NCBI GenBank assembly: GCA_000495735.1
Contig: AYMD01000009.1
Span: 34,575-98,574 of the forward strand
DNA from: an uncultured Acidilobus sp. JCHS
Lineage (GTDB): Archaea > Thermoproteota > Thermoprotei_A > Sulfolobales > Acidilobaceae
DNA length: 64,000 bases
Reading direction: 5' to 3'
A program made the translations under genes and the position numbers. Under the pieces are notes generated by a model. The model worked only from the letters and a program-made list of their open reading frames with translations. It did not search any database and was not told where the DNA came from. Shown in pieces: positions 17,952-26,187 of the stretch; position 1 is the first letter of the stretch; each line of letters starts with the position of its first letter.

Positions 17952-18785
17952 ACGGAAGGGGAGCTCGCCGCCCTGGGCGCCGCAGTTATCTGGGCCTACG
18001 CAAGCGTCGCCTACAGGCCCTTCATAGAGCGACACGGCGCCCTCAGGGTCAACGTCATGAGGGCCCTCTACGCAACCATAACCTCGGTCATACCGGCTGT
18101 AATCCTCGGCATATTGACGCCAGCAGCCCTCTGGGCCCTGGCCGGCGGCGCCCTGAGCCTCGGGGCTGGCGACACCATGTACCTGGCCTCCATTGGCCTC
18201 GTGGGGGTCTCGGTGGCGGCCCCCGTCTCGTACACCTTCATAATAATGGCTGAGGTCATGGCGTTAGCCATAGGCGAGAGGCCGACGCCCCTCCTCATAG
18301 CTGGAGGGGCCCTTGTGGTGCTGGGCGTGACGCTGATAAGCAGGGGGCCGAGGGGGAGGCTCAGGCCAAGGGGTGTCGCCCTGGCCCTCGGGGCCGCCGT
18401 GGCCTGGGCCTCGGGCTGGCTGATGATAAGGGTCGCCGACGTAGGCGGCCTCAGCCCTATCTCCGCCGCGTTCCTGAGGGTCAGCGCGGCTGGCCTCATA
18501 CTTGCCCTCATAGCTGTGGCCAGGGGAGGAGGGCTGACCAAGACGATCATGAGCACGGCCAGGACCAGGCTTCCCATAGTGGCCGCCGCCGACCTAGCCG
18601 GGGGCTCTGCGCTCTTCGCCCTGGCCCTCGGCCTCATAGGCGTTGACAGGTCAATGGTGATAGTTGGCTCAATGCCGCTCATGGCCCAGGGCATAGCCTG
18701 GGCGACAGGCTCAGAGAGGCCCTCAGCCCTTGAGGTGGCTGGGGCCGTCATGGTGACCCTGGCCGTGGCCCTGGCCTTCACGTGA
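17952..18785 (+). CDS. EamA/DMT-family transporter, start codon unclear
   Basis: An EamA-type drug/metabolite transporter with about ten membrane helices in two repeats; the EamA glutamate/Arg loop MAEVMALAIGERP is present. The first ATG is at 18057 (242 residues), but the same frame upstream reads a clear first helix (ELAALGAAVIWAYASVAYRPF, 17961 on), which the family requires. No ATG, GTG or TTG lies in that frame between the stop at 17895 and 18057. A TATA-like CTTTTAACC at 17912-17920 predicts transcripts starting near 17940. Either a non-standard start (for example ACG at 17952) or a small frameshift is present. The start given here is an estimate. Confidence 0.7.
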   Translation, partial: TEGELAALGAAVIWAYASVAYRPFIERHGALRVNVMRALYATITSVIPAVILGILTPAALWALAGGALSLGAGDTMYLASIGLVGVSVAAPVSYTFIIMAEVMALAIGERPTPLLIAGGALVVLGVTLISRGPRGRLRPRGVALALGAAVAWASGWLMIRVADVGGLSPISAAFLRVSAAGLILALIAVARGGGLTKTIMSTARTRLPIVAAADLAGGSALFALALGLIGVDRSMVIVGSMPLMAQGIAWATGSERPSALEVAGAVMVTLAVALAFT

Positions 18786-18788
18786 GGA

Positions 18789-19111
18789 GGGCGCGCGGAC
18801 CCCCGCCGCGTTGCCATGGAGCGGCGCGGCCTTGACCCCCGTGGCCCCTCCAGCCCCGGCGCCGCGAACGCCTACGGCCGGGTTAGGTTGCTCCCTTCCG
18901 GGCCTGGCCGGGTTAGCCCGGTTAAGGCCGTGGAGGCCGCCCTCCAGCGGCCCCTCGGCCACCGCAGGCCCCGCGGGCCGGGGTATCACCGTGCCGCGGG
19001 GACCGCGCCGCCCCATGAGCCCCGCAGCGAGGTTACTGGCCCCCGCCTTGCGCCCTCGGGCCCCCTGAAGGGGGGAGGGGTGGCGAGCCCCTCAGCCCTG
19101 CCCGCGCGCCC
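18789..19111 (-). ncRNA. ffs: Signal recognition particle RNA (7S RNA)
   Basis: About 323 nt, transcribed on the minus strand. The domain IV (helix 8) signature CCAGGCCCGGAAGGGAGCAA, with its GGAA tetraloop between CCC and GGG and the asymmetric loop, lies at about 18887-18909. The 5' end GGGCGCGCGG (19111-19102) pairs with CCGCGCGCCC at the 3' end (18798-18789) to form helix 1, as in archaeal SRP RNAs. GC content is far higher than in neighbouring genes. A TATA-like CTTAAACC lies at about 19133-19140, 26 bases upstream of the proposed 5' end. The RNA scaffolds SRP54 and SRP19 for membrane protein targeting. The 3' end is 4 bases from the EamA stop. Confidence 0.92.
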
Positions 19112-19181
19112 AAATACCGAGCTACAGGGAATGGTTTAAGTCTATCCCGGGCAGGCCTACCGAGGAAAAGGAGGACTTGGG

Positions 19182-20051
19182 ATGCACGTAGTTGAGACGG
19201 TGGACCTCCGCAAGGTCTACCCCAACGGCGTCGAGGCGCTGAGGGGCGTCACGCTGTCGCTTGGCCCGAGGATACCGTGTATAATAGGGAGGAACGGGGC
19301 CGGTAAGACTACGTTGGTCAGGATACTGTCAACTCAGCTCAGGCCCACCTCTGGGACCGCGAGGGTCATGGGCCTTGACGTCGTAAAGGACAGGGACAGG
19401 CTGAGGAAGCTCATATGCAGCGTCCCCCAGGAGGCCAGGCCCATGGGAGTGGCCTCGCCCTACGAGCACGTCGTGATGTACCTGGTGGCCAGGGGATGGT
19501 CCTTCAGCGAGGCCTCCAGGGCCGCCAGGAGGGCCCTGAGGGAGGTGGGCCTCGGCGAGTTCATGGACACAGCGACCGACGAGCTCAGCGGCGGCATGAA
19601 GAGGAAGGTGTTCGTGGCCATGGCGGTCGCCGCCCAGGCAGAGCTGACGTTCCTCGACGAGCCCACAGCGGGCCTGGACCCCGTCTCAAGGCTTGAGACG
19701 TGGGGCCTCGTAAGGGAGCTTAAGTCGAACATAGTGCTCACGACCCACGACATGGAGGAGGCCAGGGCGCTCTGCGACTACATAGTCCTCCTGGACTCGG
19801 GAAGGGTCGTGACCGAGGGCACCTATGACCAGCTCATGGCGCCCCTGAAGGGCAGGGTCAGGGTCGAGGGATACGGCGACCTGATGGTTGGCAGGCTGAG
19901 GGTCTCGTACATGAGGCCTGAGGAGGCCAAGGCGCTCCTTGACGAGGGCCTCAAGGTTACCATAAGGCCCGTGAGCCTTGACGACGTCTTCATAGTGAAC
20001 GGCCTGATACCGCCAAGCGAGGAGGAGGGAGGTGGGGTAAATGAGGGTTAA
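19182..20051 (+). CDS. ABC exporter ATP-binding protein
   Basis: 289 residues. Walker A GRNGAGKTT (about 36-44), a Q loop, signature LSGGMKRKVF, Walker B ELTFLDEPTAGLDP, and the switch His in LTTHDMEEA. The C-terminal part has the ~70-residue extension common in DrrA/CcmA-like exporters. ATG at 19182 follows GGAGG at 19170-19174. It overlaps the permease gene by 11 bases; together they form an ABC-2-type efflux unit with unknown cargo. Confidence 0.87.
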   Translation: MHVVETVDLRKVYPNGVEALRGVTLSLGPRIPCIIGRNGAGKTTLVRILSTQLRPTSGTARVMGLDVVKDRDRLRKLICSVPQEARPMGVASPYEHVVMYLVARGWSFSEASRAARRALREVGLGEFMDTATDELSGGMKRKVFVAMAVAAQAELTFLDEPTAGLDPVSRLETWGLVRELKSNIVLTTHDMEEARALCDYIVLLDSGRVVTEGTYDQLMAPLKGRVRVEGYGDLMVGRLRVSYMRPEEAKALLDEGLKVTIRPVSLDDVFIVNGLIPPSEEEGGGVNEG

Positions 20052-20775
20052 GTTCAGCCCCAGGTTCGTGGCCACCTTCGCCTGGTTCTACGGCTGGTCC
20101 TCGGTGAAGAGGGGGCCGGCCTGGGTGCTCTCGTACCTGGCGTGGCCCCTGGCCACGCTCTTCATGATATACATGGTGAGCAGGGGGAGGCTCGTCGACT
20201 ACGCCCTGCTGGGGGGAGTGATATCGACGGTCACGAGCAACGCCCTCTCCGCCCTCGGGGACACCGCCTTCTTCAGGCTTGAGCTGAAGCTCCAGGACCT
20301 CCTGGTGGCGGCCGACGTGAGCCCGCTGGAGTACATAGCTGGCGTAGGCCTCGGCAACCTCATCTACTCCTTCCCAGGCCTCGTGCTCTTCATAGCGCTC
20401 CTGGCGGCCCTGAGGATAGTCACGACCGCCGCCCAGTGGGCCCTCCTGGCCCTAGTGCTCCTGGTCCTCATCATGGGCGCCTCAGGCCTCGCCTACCTCG
20501 GGGGGAGCAGGCTGAGCCACATGAGGAACTCCTGGGCCCTCGCCAGCTTCATCTCGATATTCCTGACCATGATACCCCCTACCTACTACCCGTACACGTT
20601 CCTGCCCAGGCCAGCCCTGTACGCCCTTATGATATCCCCGGCCACGCCGGCCGCCGTGCTCCTGCAGAGGCTCGTCTTCGACGGCGCCCTTGACGTCCCC
20701 CTGCTAGCCCTGTTTATATTTGAGAACCTGGCCTACGCCTTCCTGGGCCTGGCCCTAGGCAGGTGGGAGGGGTGA
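20041..20775 (+). CDS. ABC-2-type exporter permease
   Basis: 244 residues with six hydrophobic segments (starting near 28, 55, 100, 130, 170 and 215), the ABC-2 permease layout. ATG at 20041 lies within the end of the ATPase gene. The partner ATPase is immediately upstream and a zinc-ribbon protein is immediately downstream in a 4-base GTGA overlap. Confidence 0.82.
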   Translation: MRVKFSPRFVATFAWFYGWSSVKRGPAWVLSYLAWPLATLFMIYMVSRGRLVDYALLGGVISTVTSNALSALGDTAFFRLELKLQDLLVAADVSPLEYIAGVGLGNLIYSFPGLVLFIALLAALRIVTTAAQWALLALVLLVLIMGASGLAYLGGSRLSHMRNSWALASFISIFLTMIPPTYYPYTFLPRPALYALMISPATPAAVLLQRLVFDGALDVPLLALFIFENLAYAFLGLALGRWEG

Positions 20776-20927
20776 CCAAGTGGAAGCTTAGGTGCACAGA
20801 GTGCAGCAGGGAGTGGTATATGGAGACGGGCATGGACCTGAGCAAGCTCAAGGACGGCAGGATCTATCACTACTGCCCCTACTGTAAGAGGAACACGTTC
20901 CACGTGATCCTTGGCAGGGAGGACTGA
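20772..20927 (+). CDS. Small zinc-ribbon protein (51 residues)
   Basis: Translationally coupled to the permease gene (GTGA overlap at 20772-20775). It reads a compact zinc ribbon: KLRCTECSREWY, a linker, then HYCPYCKRNTF, with two CxxC pairs 28 residues apart. Such proteins are typical small archaeal nucleic acid or protein binders; no function can be given. Confidence 0.75.
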   Translation: MTKWKLRCTECSREWYMETGMDLSKLKDGRIYHYCPYCKRNTFHVILGRED

Positions 20928-20929
20928 AC

Positions 20930-22351
20930 TTACTCCGCAGGCGGCCTGTAACGCCTCCCCGGCGACTGGGCCAGCAGCTGCTCAACCTCTGTTATCAGGG
21001 ACCCCAGCTGGACGACCTCCTGCTCGCCCTGCCTCCACCTCCTCCTGACGCTTACAGTCCTCGTTGAGGCCTCCCTCTCGCCGACCACCGCTATTATGGG
21101 GACCCAGGCCTTCCCGGCAGACCTTATCCTCGCCCCAAGGCTCTTCGTGGGCGGGTCCAGGTAGGCCCTCGCCCCTATTGCCAACAGCTCAGAGAGCACC
21201 TCCTCGGCGTACTGGGCCTGCTGCTCCTTGACTGGGACCACGGCCACCTGCAGGGGCGCCATCCAGAACGGGATCGACGGGGTCCTGCCGGCCTCGGCCT
21301 CCCTGAGGCCAGCGTCTATGGCCGATGAGGCTATCAGCCTGAGGGGGCCGAGGCACGTGAACTCGTTCCCCCTCACCGAGCCGTGGGCGGCCAGGACGGC
21401 GGCCCCCTTCGACCTGCTTAGGTAGGCGGCGAGCCTGACGGAGTACTTAACGTCGTAGGCTATCGAGAGCCCCCTCTCATCAGAGGCCTCAATCCACGTC
21501 ACGTTCTTCACCATCTCCTCCGAGACCTCTGAGAGCAGCTTGACCAGCTGCTCCTCGCCCACGTCGCCTGCCCTCACAATTAAGTCGGCCCCAGGGATCG
21601 GCGACCTCAGCCTGGCCGAGCCCTCGGAGAGGTACCTGGCGGAGTCAAGGCAGGACCTAAGTATTGAGGTCAGGCCCGAGAGCCCGTAGGTCTCGGCCGG
21701 CCCGCCAGAGGTTGTCTCGGGGCTCAGGTCGCCAAGCCTCTCTGCCGCCCAGCTCGCCAGGGAGCCTATCATGATTTCCCCAAGAGGCGTCAGCCCGCCG
21801 CTGGTGAGCCCCAGCTTCCCCATGGCTCCAAGGGCCTCGTTGTCCCAGGGGTTCCCAGGCTCGAGCTCCTTCGGCATGAGGCCTGAGTCGAGGGCCTCCT
21901 TGAGGCTCAGCCTCCTCCCATCCGATATGAACCAGGGCCCTCCCTGGGCAGTTATAGTCCTCGAGAGCTCGCAGGCCGGGTGCCCGGGGCACGTTATGGT
22001 GAACCCCTTGTACCAGCCGAAGGGCGCCCTCGCCGTCTCGAAGCCCATGGACTTCAGCTCCTCCTCAACCCTCCTCAGTATGGCGGCCGCCTGCTCGGGC
22101 GGCGCCAGGCTCGGCGACAGGTGAGCGAAGGGGTAGACCACCGCGCACTTGACGCCTGACCTCCTCGCGTGCTCAGCTATCTCGAGGGCCGCCTGAGGGG
22201 CGAGGTCAAGGGCGTCGCCCTCCTCAACGCTTATGAAGCCCACGACGCAGTCCTTTCCCTCAAACTTAGAGGGAGGGTCAGGGGGGTTCTCAATGGCCTC
22301 CTCCACTGCCCAGAACTTGACCTCGCTCACGTGTACCAGGAGCAGCCTCAA
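20930..22351 (-). CDS. thrS-ed: Threonyl-tRNA editing protein (ThrRS-ed)
   Basis: 473 residues. The N-terminal ~135 residues match the archaeal ThrRS editing domain (D-aminoacyl deacylase-like fold): MRLLLVHVSEVKFWAVEEA, CVVGFISVEEGD, CAVVYPFAHLSPSLAPP, APFGWYKGF. The catalytic class II core is degenerate, and a C-terminal anticodon-binding domain (about 350-455) remains. This matches the crenarchaeal split system, where one protein charges tRNA-Thr and this one removes Ser from Ser-tRNA-Thr. The charging enzyme is not in the window. TATA-like CTTTTAACTT near 22381-22390 (minus); a 16-bp palindrome lies just upstream of it. Confidence 0.87.
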   Translation of the reverse strand: MRLLLVHVSEVKFWAVEEAIENPPDPPSKFEGKDCVVGFISVEEGDALDLAPQAALEIAEHARRSGVKCAVVYPFAHLSPSLAPPEQAAAILRRVEEELKSMGFETARAPFGWYKGFTITCPGHPACELSRTITAQGGPWFISDGRRLSLKEALDSGLMPKELEPGNPWDNEALGAMGKLGLTSGGLTPLGEIMIGSLASWAAERLGDLSPETTSGGPAETYGLSGLTSILRSCLDSARYLSEGSARLRSPIPGADLIVRAGDVGEEQLVKLLSEVSEEMVKNVTWIEASDERGLSIAYDVKYSVRLAAYLSRSKGAAVLAAHGSVRGNEFTCLGPLRLIASSAIDAGLREAEAGRTPSIPFWMAPLQVAVVPVKEQQAQYAEEVLSELLAIGARAYLDPPTKSLGARIRSAGKAWVPIIAVVGEREASTRTVSVRRRWRQGEQEVVQLGSLITEVEQLLAQSPGRRYRPPAE

Positions 22352-22400
22352 GGTACGCCCTGGGGCCAGGGGCTGAGGGGAAGTTAAAAGCTACGGGCCT

Positions 22401-22416
22401 GGCCTGACGTCAGGCC
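22401..22416. promoter_or_regulatory. Perfect 16-bp palindrome upstream of the ThrRS-ed promoter
   Basis: GGCCTGACGTCAGGCC, about 10 bp upstream of the TATA-like element of the ThrRS-ed gene. It could be an operator or, in the other direction, part of nothing else visible. No second copy was seen in the window. Confidence 0.35.
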
Positions 22417-22473
22417 TTATGAGGGTCGGGAGGAAGGCAGAGGGCAGGCGTGTCGTCGACCTACGCCAGCGCG

Positions 22474-22495
22474 TTGTTAACCGGGGAGTTAACAA
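22474..22495. repeat. TAACCGGGGAGTTAAC motif, copy 3 (ThrRS-ed / encapsulin intergenic)
   Basis: The 16-bp core (22478-22493) is embedded in longer arms, TTGTTAAC and GTTAACAA, around CGGGGA. It sits midway between two divergent genes, 122 bp from the ThrRS-ed start and 107 bp from the encapsulin start, upstream of the encapsulin TATA box (ACTTATTAAC, 22561-22570). Confidence 0.6.
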
Positions 22496-22602
22496 GCCTT
22501 GAGGCCCTAGGGGCTGGCCCCTGGGTCACCTGGTCAACCAGTGATGCCCTCCACTTAGTCACTTATTAACGTCCCACGATACCCTACAGGAGGCGAGGCT
22601 TC

Positions 22603-23646
22603 ATGCTCTCAAAGAACCCCCTTGAGCCCCAGAGGGAGCTCGCCTCGGCTGAGGACGCCGCCCAGGCGCTTAGGCTGGCCATAATTGCTGAGCTTGACGC
22701 GATAAACCTCTACAAGCAGCTGGCGACGGCCGTTAAGGACGACAGGGTCAGGAGGGTCCTAGAGGACGTAACTAACGAGGAGAGGACCCACTTCGGTGAG
22801 TTCCTCTCGCTGCTCAACGAGCTTGACCCACAGCAGGCTAAGGAGCTTGAGGCCGGGGCCAAGGAGGTGGCCGAGCTGCTGGGCCAGAGGTCATCTGACC
22901 CAGGCGAACAGGCTAAGGCGCAGCAGACGCCTGACCTCAAGGGGGTCTCTGACGCCTTCGTGCGGGCCCTCCAGGACTCCAGGAGGCTGAGGGCCGTCAT
23001 CCCACTCGTTAGCCTCGGGCCAGGCGCCATAGCTGCGCCGAGGGGCTCGGTGACTGACGACGACGTGGTGAGGTCCTCAGCTGACGTGATTCCTCTGGCC
23101 AGGCTAAGCGTCGACTTCTCAGTGCCCCAGGAGGAGCTTGAGTACTACGGGAGGCTGGGCGTGCCCGCCGCGCCCTCGTCGGCCCTCAGGGCGGCGACGA
23201 GGCTTGGGCTGGCAGAGGACTCGCTGATATTCTCAGCCCTCTCGTCGGCGGCCCAGGTCAAGGCCTCAGGCGACTGGTCAGGCCCCGGCTCCTTCACGAG
23301 GCTCCTTTCGCAGGCCCTCGCTAAGCTGAGCTCGCAGGGCCCGTTCGCCCTGGCCTTGAGCCCCGCCGACAGGGCTTACCTGGCCTCGGTCATAGACCAG
23401 GCAGGCGTTGACGAGCTCCAGAGGGCCTCAAGGCTCGTTGACAAGGTGGTGGTGAGCGGGGGAGCGCCAAGCGGGTCAGCCCTCCTCCTCAGCTACTCAT
23501 CCGACTGCGTTGACCTAGTTGTTGGCACCGACGGACAGGTCGACTACCTGGGCCTCCAGGGAGGGGAGCACAGGTTCACGGCGTGGGAGACGCTGGCCGT
23601 CAGGGCCAAGGCGCCGTCCTGCGTGGCCCTCATAGCGAGGGCCTAG
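22603..23646 (+). CDS. Ferritin-like domain fused to encapsulin shell protein
   Basis: 347 residues. Residues 1-100 are an encapsulated-ferritin-type helical domain with Glu30 (AIIAELDAINLYKQ) and Glu60-x-x-His63 (NEERTHFGEF), matching the iron ligands Glu32, Glu62 and His65 of Rhodospirillum EncFtn. Residues about 115-347 are an HK97-fold encapsulin: LEYYGRLG, then LSQALAKL, GPFALALSPADRAYL, CVDLVVGTDGQVDYLG, and the typical ending HRFTAWETLAVRAKAPSC. The same fusion and size are known from Pyrococcus furiosus (345 residues). It should assemble a shell that oxidises and stores iron. ATG follows GGAGG at 22590-22594. The last 17 bases overlap the convergent phosphoesterase gene. Confidence 0.88.
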   Translation: MLSKNPLEPQRELASAEDAAQALRLAIIAELDAINLYKQLATAVKDDRVRRVLEDVTNEERTHFGEFLSLLNELDPQQAKELEAGAKEVAELLGQRSSDPGEQAKAQQTPDLKGVSDAFVRALQDSRRLRAVIPLVSLGPGAIAAPRGSVTDDDVVRSSADVIPLARLSVDFSVPQEELEYYGRLGVPAAPSSALRAATRLGLAEDSLIFSALSSAAQVKASGDWSGPGSFTRLLSQALAKLSSQGPFALALSPADRAYLASVIDQAGVDELQRASRLVDKVVVSGGAPSGSALLLSYSSDCVDLVVGTDGQVDYLGLQGGEHRFTAWETLAVRAKAPSCVALIARA

Positions 23647-24208
23647 GGATAGATACGGCCAGGGCCTGCCTACCGTCCCCGCTGAACAGGAGGACCTCGT
23701 CGCTGTCGATGACGGCGTAGCCTACCTCGTTAAAGGGCCTTGAGGGGGACGGGAGGCTGAGGGAGCTGGCGAAGGCCACCCTGAAGCGCCTCGAGTAGCC
23801 CAGGGCATGGGCGTGCCCAGCCACCACGAGGGCGTCCCTCCTTGAGAGCCTGGCCGCGTAGAAGCCCAGCACGAGCCCCCTGCTGACCCTCCTCCCCACC
23901 CTCGCCAGGAGCTTGGTGAAGCCCTCGCTGCCCAGGTTTGCGCTGTGGCCGTGAACTAGCACCAGGCCCCTGCGGGGCTCGTAGCTCTCAAGGCCCCCTA
24001 TGCCCATCCTCTCCTCGTTGTCGCCCCTGACCAGGGTCACCCTCCCCGCTGACCTGCCCACGAGGCCCATGAGGTCGGCGAGCCGCTCACGTTCATCAAC
24101 GGCGTCCCCCAGCAGGACCACCTCGTCGTAGTCGCCTGAGAGCGCGAGCTCAAGCACGTCAAGGCGCGTGGCGGGGTAGTGAACGTCGGGCAGGACTAGG
24201 ATCCTCAT
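23630..24208 (-). CDS. Calcineurin-like metallophosphoesterase
   Basis: 192 residues from the ATG at 24206-24208 (a longer frame to 24283 overlaps the next gene and is not favoured). It has the five metal-binding blocks of YfcE/MJ0936-type phosphoesterases: LPDVHYP, LLGDAVDE, VRGDNEE, LVHGHS, VAGHAHA. The N-terminal DxH is intact. Substrate unknown; relatives act on phosphodiesters. It is downstream of and close to the HhH-like gene. Confidence 0.82.
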   Translation of the reverse strand: MRILVLPDVHYPATRLDVLELALSGDYDEVVLLGDAVDERERLADLMGLVGRSAGRVTLVRGDNEERMGIGGLESYEPRRGLVLVHGHSANLGSEGFTKLLARVGRRVSRGLVLGFYAARLSRRDALVVAGHAHALGYSRRFRVAFASSLSLPSPSRPFNEVGYAVIDSDEVLLFSGDGRQALAVSIPRPSL

Positions 24209-24218
24209 GGCCTCAACC

Positions 24219-24926
24219 TCACACGTAGTCGAGGTACCTTGAGTACCTGGTCGACATGACCTTCTCGCCCTCGGAGTCGACAAGCCAGGCCAGCCAGGTG
24301 ACCTCTATTGGGCGGAGGCCCAGCACTGGTGAGGCCTCCTCGACGAACCTTACGAACTCCATGTCGCGGGTCGGCACGCTGACCCCTGCCTCGCCCCCCA
24401 GCCTCGCCAGGAACGCCTTGACGACCCTGTCGGGCATAGTGGTGTCCACGCCCCCCATCATCCTGAGGTACTGGTACGTAACTAGGCCGACCCCCTTCAC
24501 TGAGCCCACGGGGTCTGACCTCCAGCCCTCAAGCCTTGACGAGGAGGCCCAGGCCCTGAGCCTTGACCTGTCGTCGGGGCCTGCGAACCTCAGGAGCGCC
24601 CTCGCGACCCCCTGGGCTACCTCCCAGGCCCTCCTGTTCCTCCAGTACCTCATGAGCCTGTCAACGTCAAGCCTGGCCAGGTCCTCGAGGCCCCTCAGGG
24701 CGCCCGGGTCCACCAGCTCCTCCTTTATGGCCGCCACCTTCGGGACCACGGCCGTGAAGTAGCTGAGGCCGGTTGAGGTGAGGGCCGCATCTATCACCAT
24801 GAGGGCCGCCGAGCCTCCCCACCTCATGCTGTTCAGGCACCTCTCCGTGAAGGTCCTCAGGTGGGGCGCCCGCGAGGAGACCTCCCTGAGCCTCCTGCCC
24901 AGCCGCCAGAGGTTCTCGTCAGCCAA
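24219..24926 (-). CDS. Helix-hairpin-helix (HhH-GPD-like) protein
   Basis: 235 residues, mostly helical. Residues about 135-165 read GSVKGVGLVTYQYLRMMGGV followed by DTTMPDRVVKAFL, which has the hairpin GVG and the downstream Asp of HhH-GPD DNA glycosylases. No iron-sulfur cysteine cluster is present. It may be a DNA glycosylase-like protein, but this is by motif only. TTG start at 24924-24926 overlaps the dedA stop by 8 bases, so the three genes dedA, this one and the phosphoesterase form an operon. Confidence 0.6.
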   Translation of the reverse strand: MADENLWRLGRRLREVSSRAPHLRTFTERCLNSMRWGGSAALMVIDAALTSTGLSYFTAVVPKVAAIKEELVDPGALRGLEDLARLDVDRLMRYWRNRRAWEVAQGVARALLRFAGPDDRSRLRAWASSSRLEGWRSDPVGSVKGVGLVTYQYLRMMGGVDTTMPDRVVKAFLARLGGEAGVSVPTRDMEFVRFVEEASPVLGLRPIEVTWLAWLVDSEGEKVMSTRYSRYLDYV

Positions 24927-25590
24927 GGCTGAGCCGCCCTGAGATAAGGAGGACGCCCAGGCCCACGGCTATAGAGGCCGCCAGGTAGTCAAGCCATGGG
25001 GCGGTGACGGCGGCCTGGCCAAGTAGGTAGCCTGCCACTGCGAGGATCGCGTTCCAGGGCAGCGAGCCGACGAAGGTGGCTATGAGGAACCTGGCAAGGT
25101 CCATCCTGAAGATGCCAGCCGGCAGCGATATGTATGACCTCAGAGCCGGCGTGAGCCTGCCGATGAGGACTATGAGGAAGCCGTGCCTCGCGAACAGGGC
25201 CTCAGCCTCTGAGAGCCTCCTCTGGCTAAGCCCCACGGCTGAGGCGTACCTGTAGGCCGCGGGCCTGCCGCCTAGGAGGCCCACGTAGTAGAGGGCCGTG
25301 GAGCCAGCCAGGTTGCCCACTGTTGAGGCAAGGGTCACGGCGGCCAGGCCCACGGGGGACCTGTAGTAGGCCCCCGCCAGGGGGACCACGACCTCGCTCG
25401 GTATGGGTATGGCCGCGCTCTCGGCAGTCATGAGGCCCGTCACGGCGGCCAGGCCGGCCTTGCCTATGGCCCTTGAGCCCACGCTTATAGCGTAGTACGT
25501 CAGGGAGCCGCCGAGCCCGAGGGCCCTGTAGGCAATGATGGCTATGCCTATGGCGAGGAGCACCAGCCCAAGGGCCGTCGTCGCCCTCAC
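24919..25590 (-). CDS. DedA-family membrane protein
   Basis: 223 residues with the DedA/SNARE-associated domain. After the first helix comes TAESAAIPIPSEVVVPLAG, then GNLAGSTALYYVGLLGGR and FLIVLIGRLTPALRSYISLPAG, which are the two re-entrant loop motifs of the family (E and the G-R-x-x-P-x-x-R block). DedA proteins include lipid scramblases/flippases in the cytoplasmic membrane. Confidence 0.87.
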   Translation of the reverse strand: MRATTALGLVLLAIGIAIIAYRALGLGGSLTYYAISVGSRAIGKAGLAAVTGLMTAESAAIPIPSEVVVPLAGAYYRSPVGLAAVTLASTVGNLAGSTALYYVGLLGGRPAAYRYASAVGLSQRRLSEAEALFARHGFLIVLIGRLTPALRSYISLPAGIFRMDLARFLIATFVGSLPWNAILAVAGYLLGQAAVTAPWLDYLAASIAVGLGVLLISGRLSLG

Positions 25591-25646
25591 GTTGGCACCT
25601 CCTCAGGGCTAACTGAATGACAAAAAAAGCCTAGCTGAAGGACGCG

Positions 25647-26177
25647 TCACTGAACGACTATCTTCCTGACGAGCTGGCACTTCCTGGCAAGCTGGAGGAC
25701 TGGGACCCCCTTGGGGACCACCAGCTCGTTCACGACCTTTATCGACCTGACCTTGGAGTTCAGGGTCTCCCAGTCCACGTCAGGCGCGAACACGAGCCTC
25801 TTTATGTTAGAGAAGACTACCGGCCTCTCAGCCGCCTGGAGGTCGGCCTTAGTCACCGTCAGCTCATCTATGTCGCTTATCAGGTCGAAGTCTGCCACGG
25901 CGCCCACCACCGTCTTCATGGCGGCCGCCTGGGCCTCCTTGATCTTGTCGAGTATCCTAGACAGGGCGCTTGAGACCCTCTGGCCCACGTCCTTGGAGGC
26001 CTCGAGGGTGACGAGCAGGTTGCTCATGGCCATGTTCATAAGGTCGCCCACCGTGACCCCCAGCTCCTTGGCAGTCCTGCTGAACCTCTCGTAGAGCTCG
26101 GGGTCGAGGCCCCTTATGGTGTAGACCTTCCCCTTCTCCTCCTTCTCCTGACCCCCTTCGCCTTCCTGCGCGCTCAA
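25647..26177 (-). CDS. Ribbon-helix-helix-like protein with conserved C-terminal domain
   Basis: 176 residues. An acidic/Lys start (EGGQEKEEKGK) leads into VYTIRGLDPELYERFSRTAK and ELGVTVGDLMNMAMSNLLV, which fit a ribbon-helix-helix DNA-binding fold (about 17-58). A helix follows, then a beta-rich tail with repeated hydrophobic strands (IDELTVTK, IKRLVFAP, VRSIKVV, NELVVPK, VRKIVVQ). TTG start at 26175-26177. A 20-bp inverted repeat covers the expected transcription start, suggesting autoregulation. Upstream (26208-26330) is an AT-rich island in contrast to the surroundings. Confidence 0.6.
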   Translation of the reverse strand: MSAQEGEGGQEKEEKGKVYTIRGLDPELYERFSRTAKELGVTVGDLMNMAMSNLLVTLEASKDVGQRVSSALSRILDKIKEAQAAAMKTVVGAVADFDLISDIDELTVTKADLQAAERPVVFSNIKRLVFAPDVDWETLNSKVRSIKVVNELVVPKGVPVLQLARKCQLVRKIVVQ

Positions 26178-26187
26178 TCCGACACAC

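Noticed and set aside
18811-19139. Open frames of 85-107 codons on both strands
   Set aside because: They lie in the SRP RNA; composition and the domain IV signature show it is non-coding.
24209-24283. N-terminal extension of the metallophosphoesterase
   Set aside because: The ATG at 24206-24208 directly precedes the conserved ILVLPDVH strand; the extension is out-of-frame overlap with the upstream gene.
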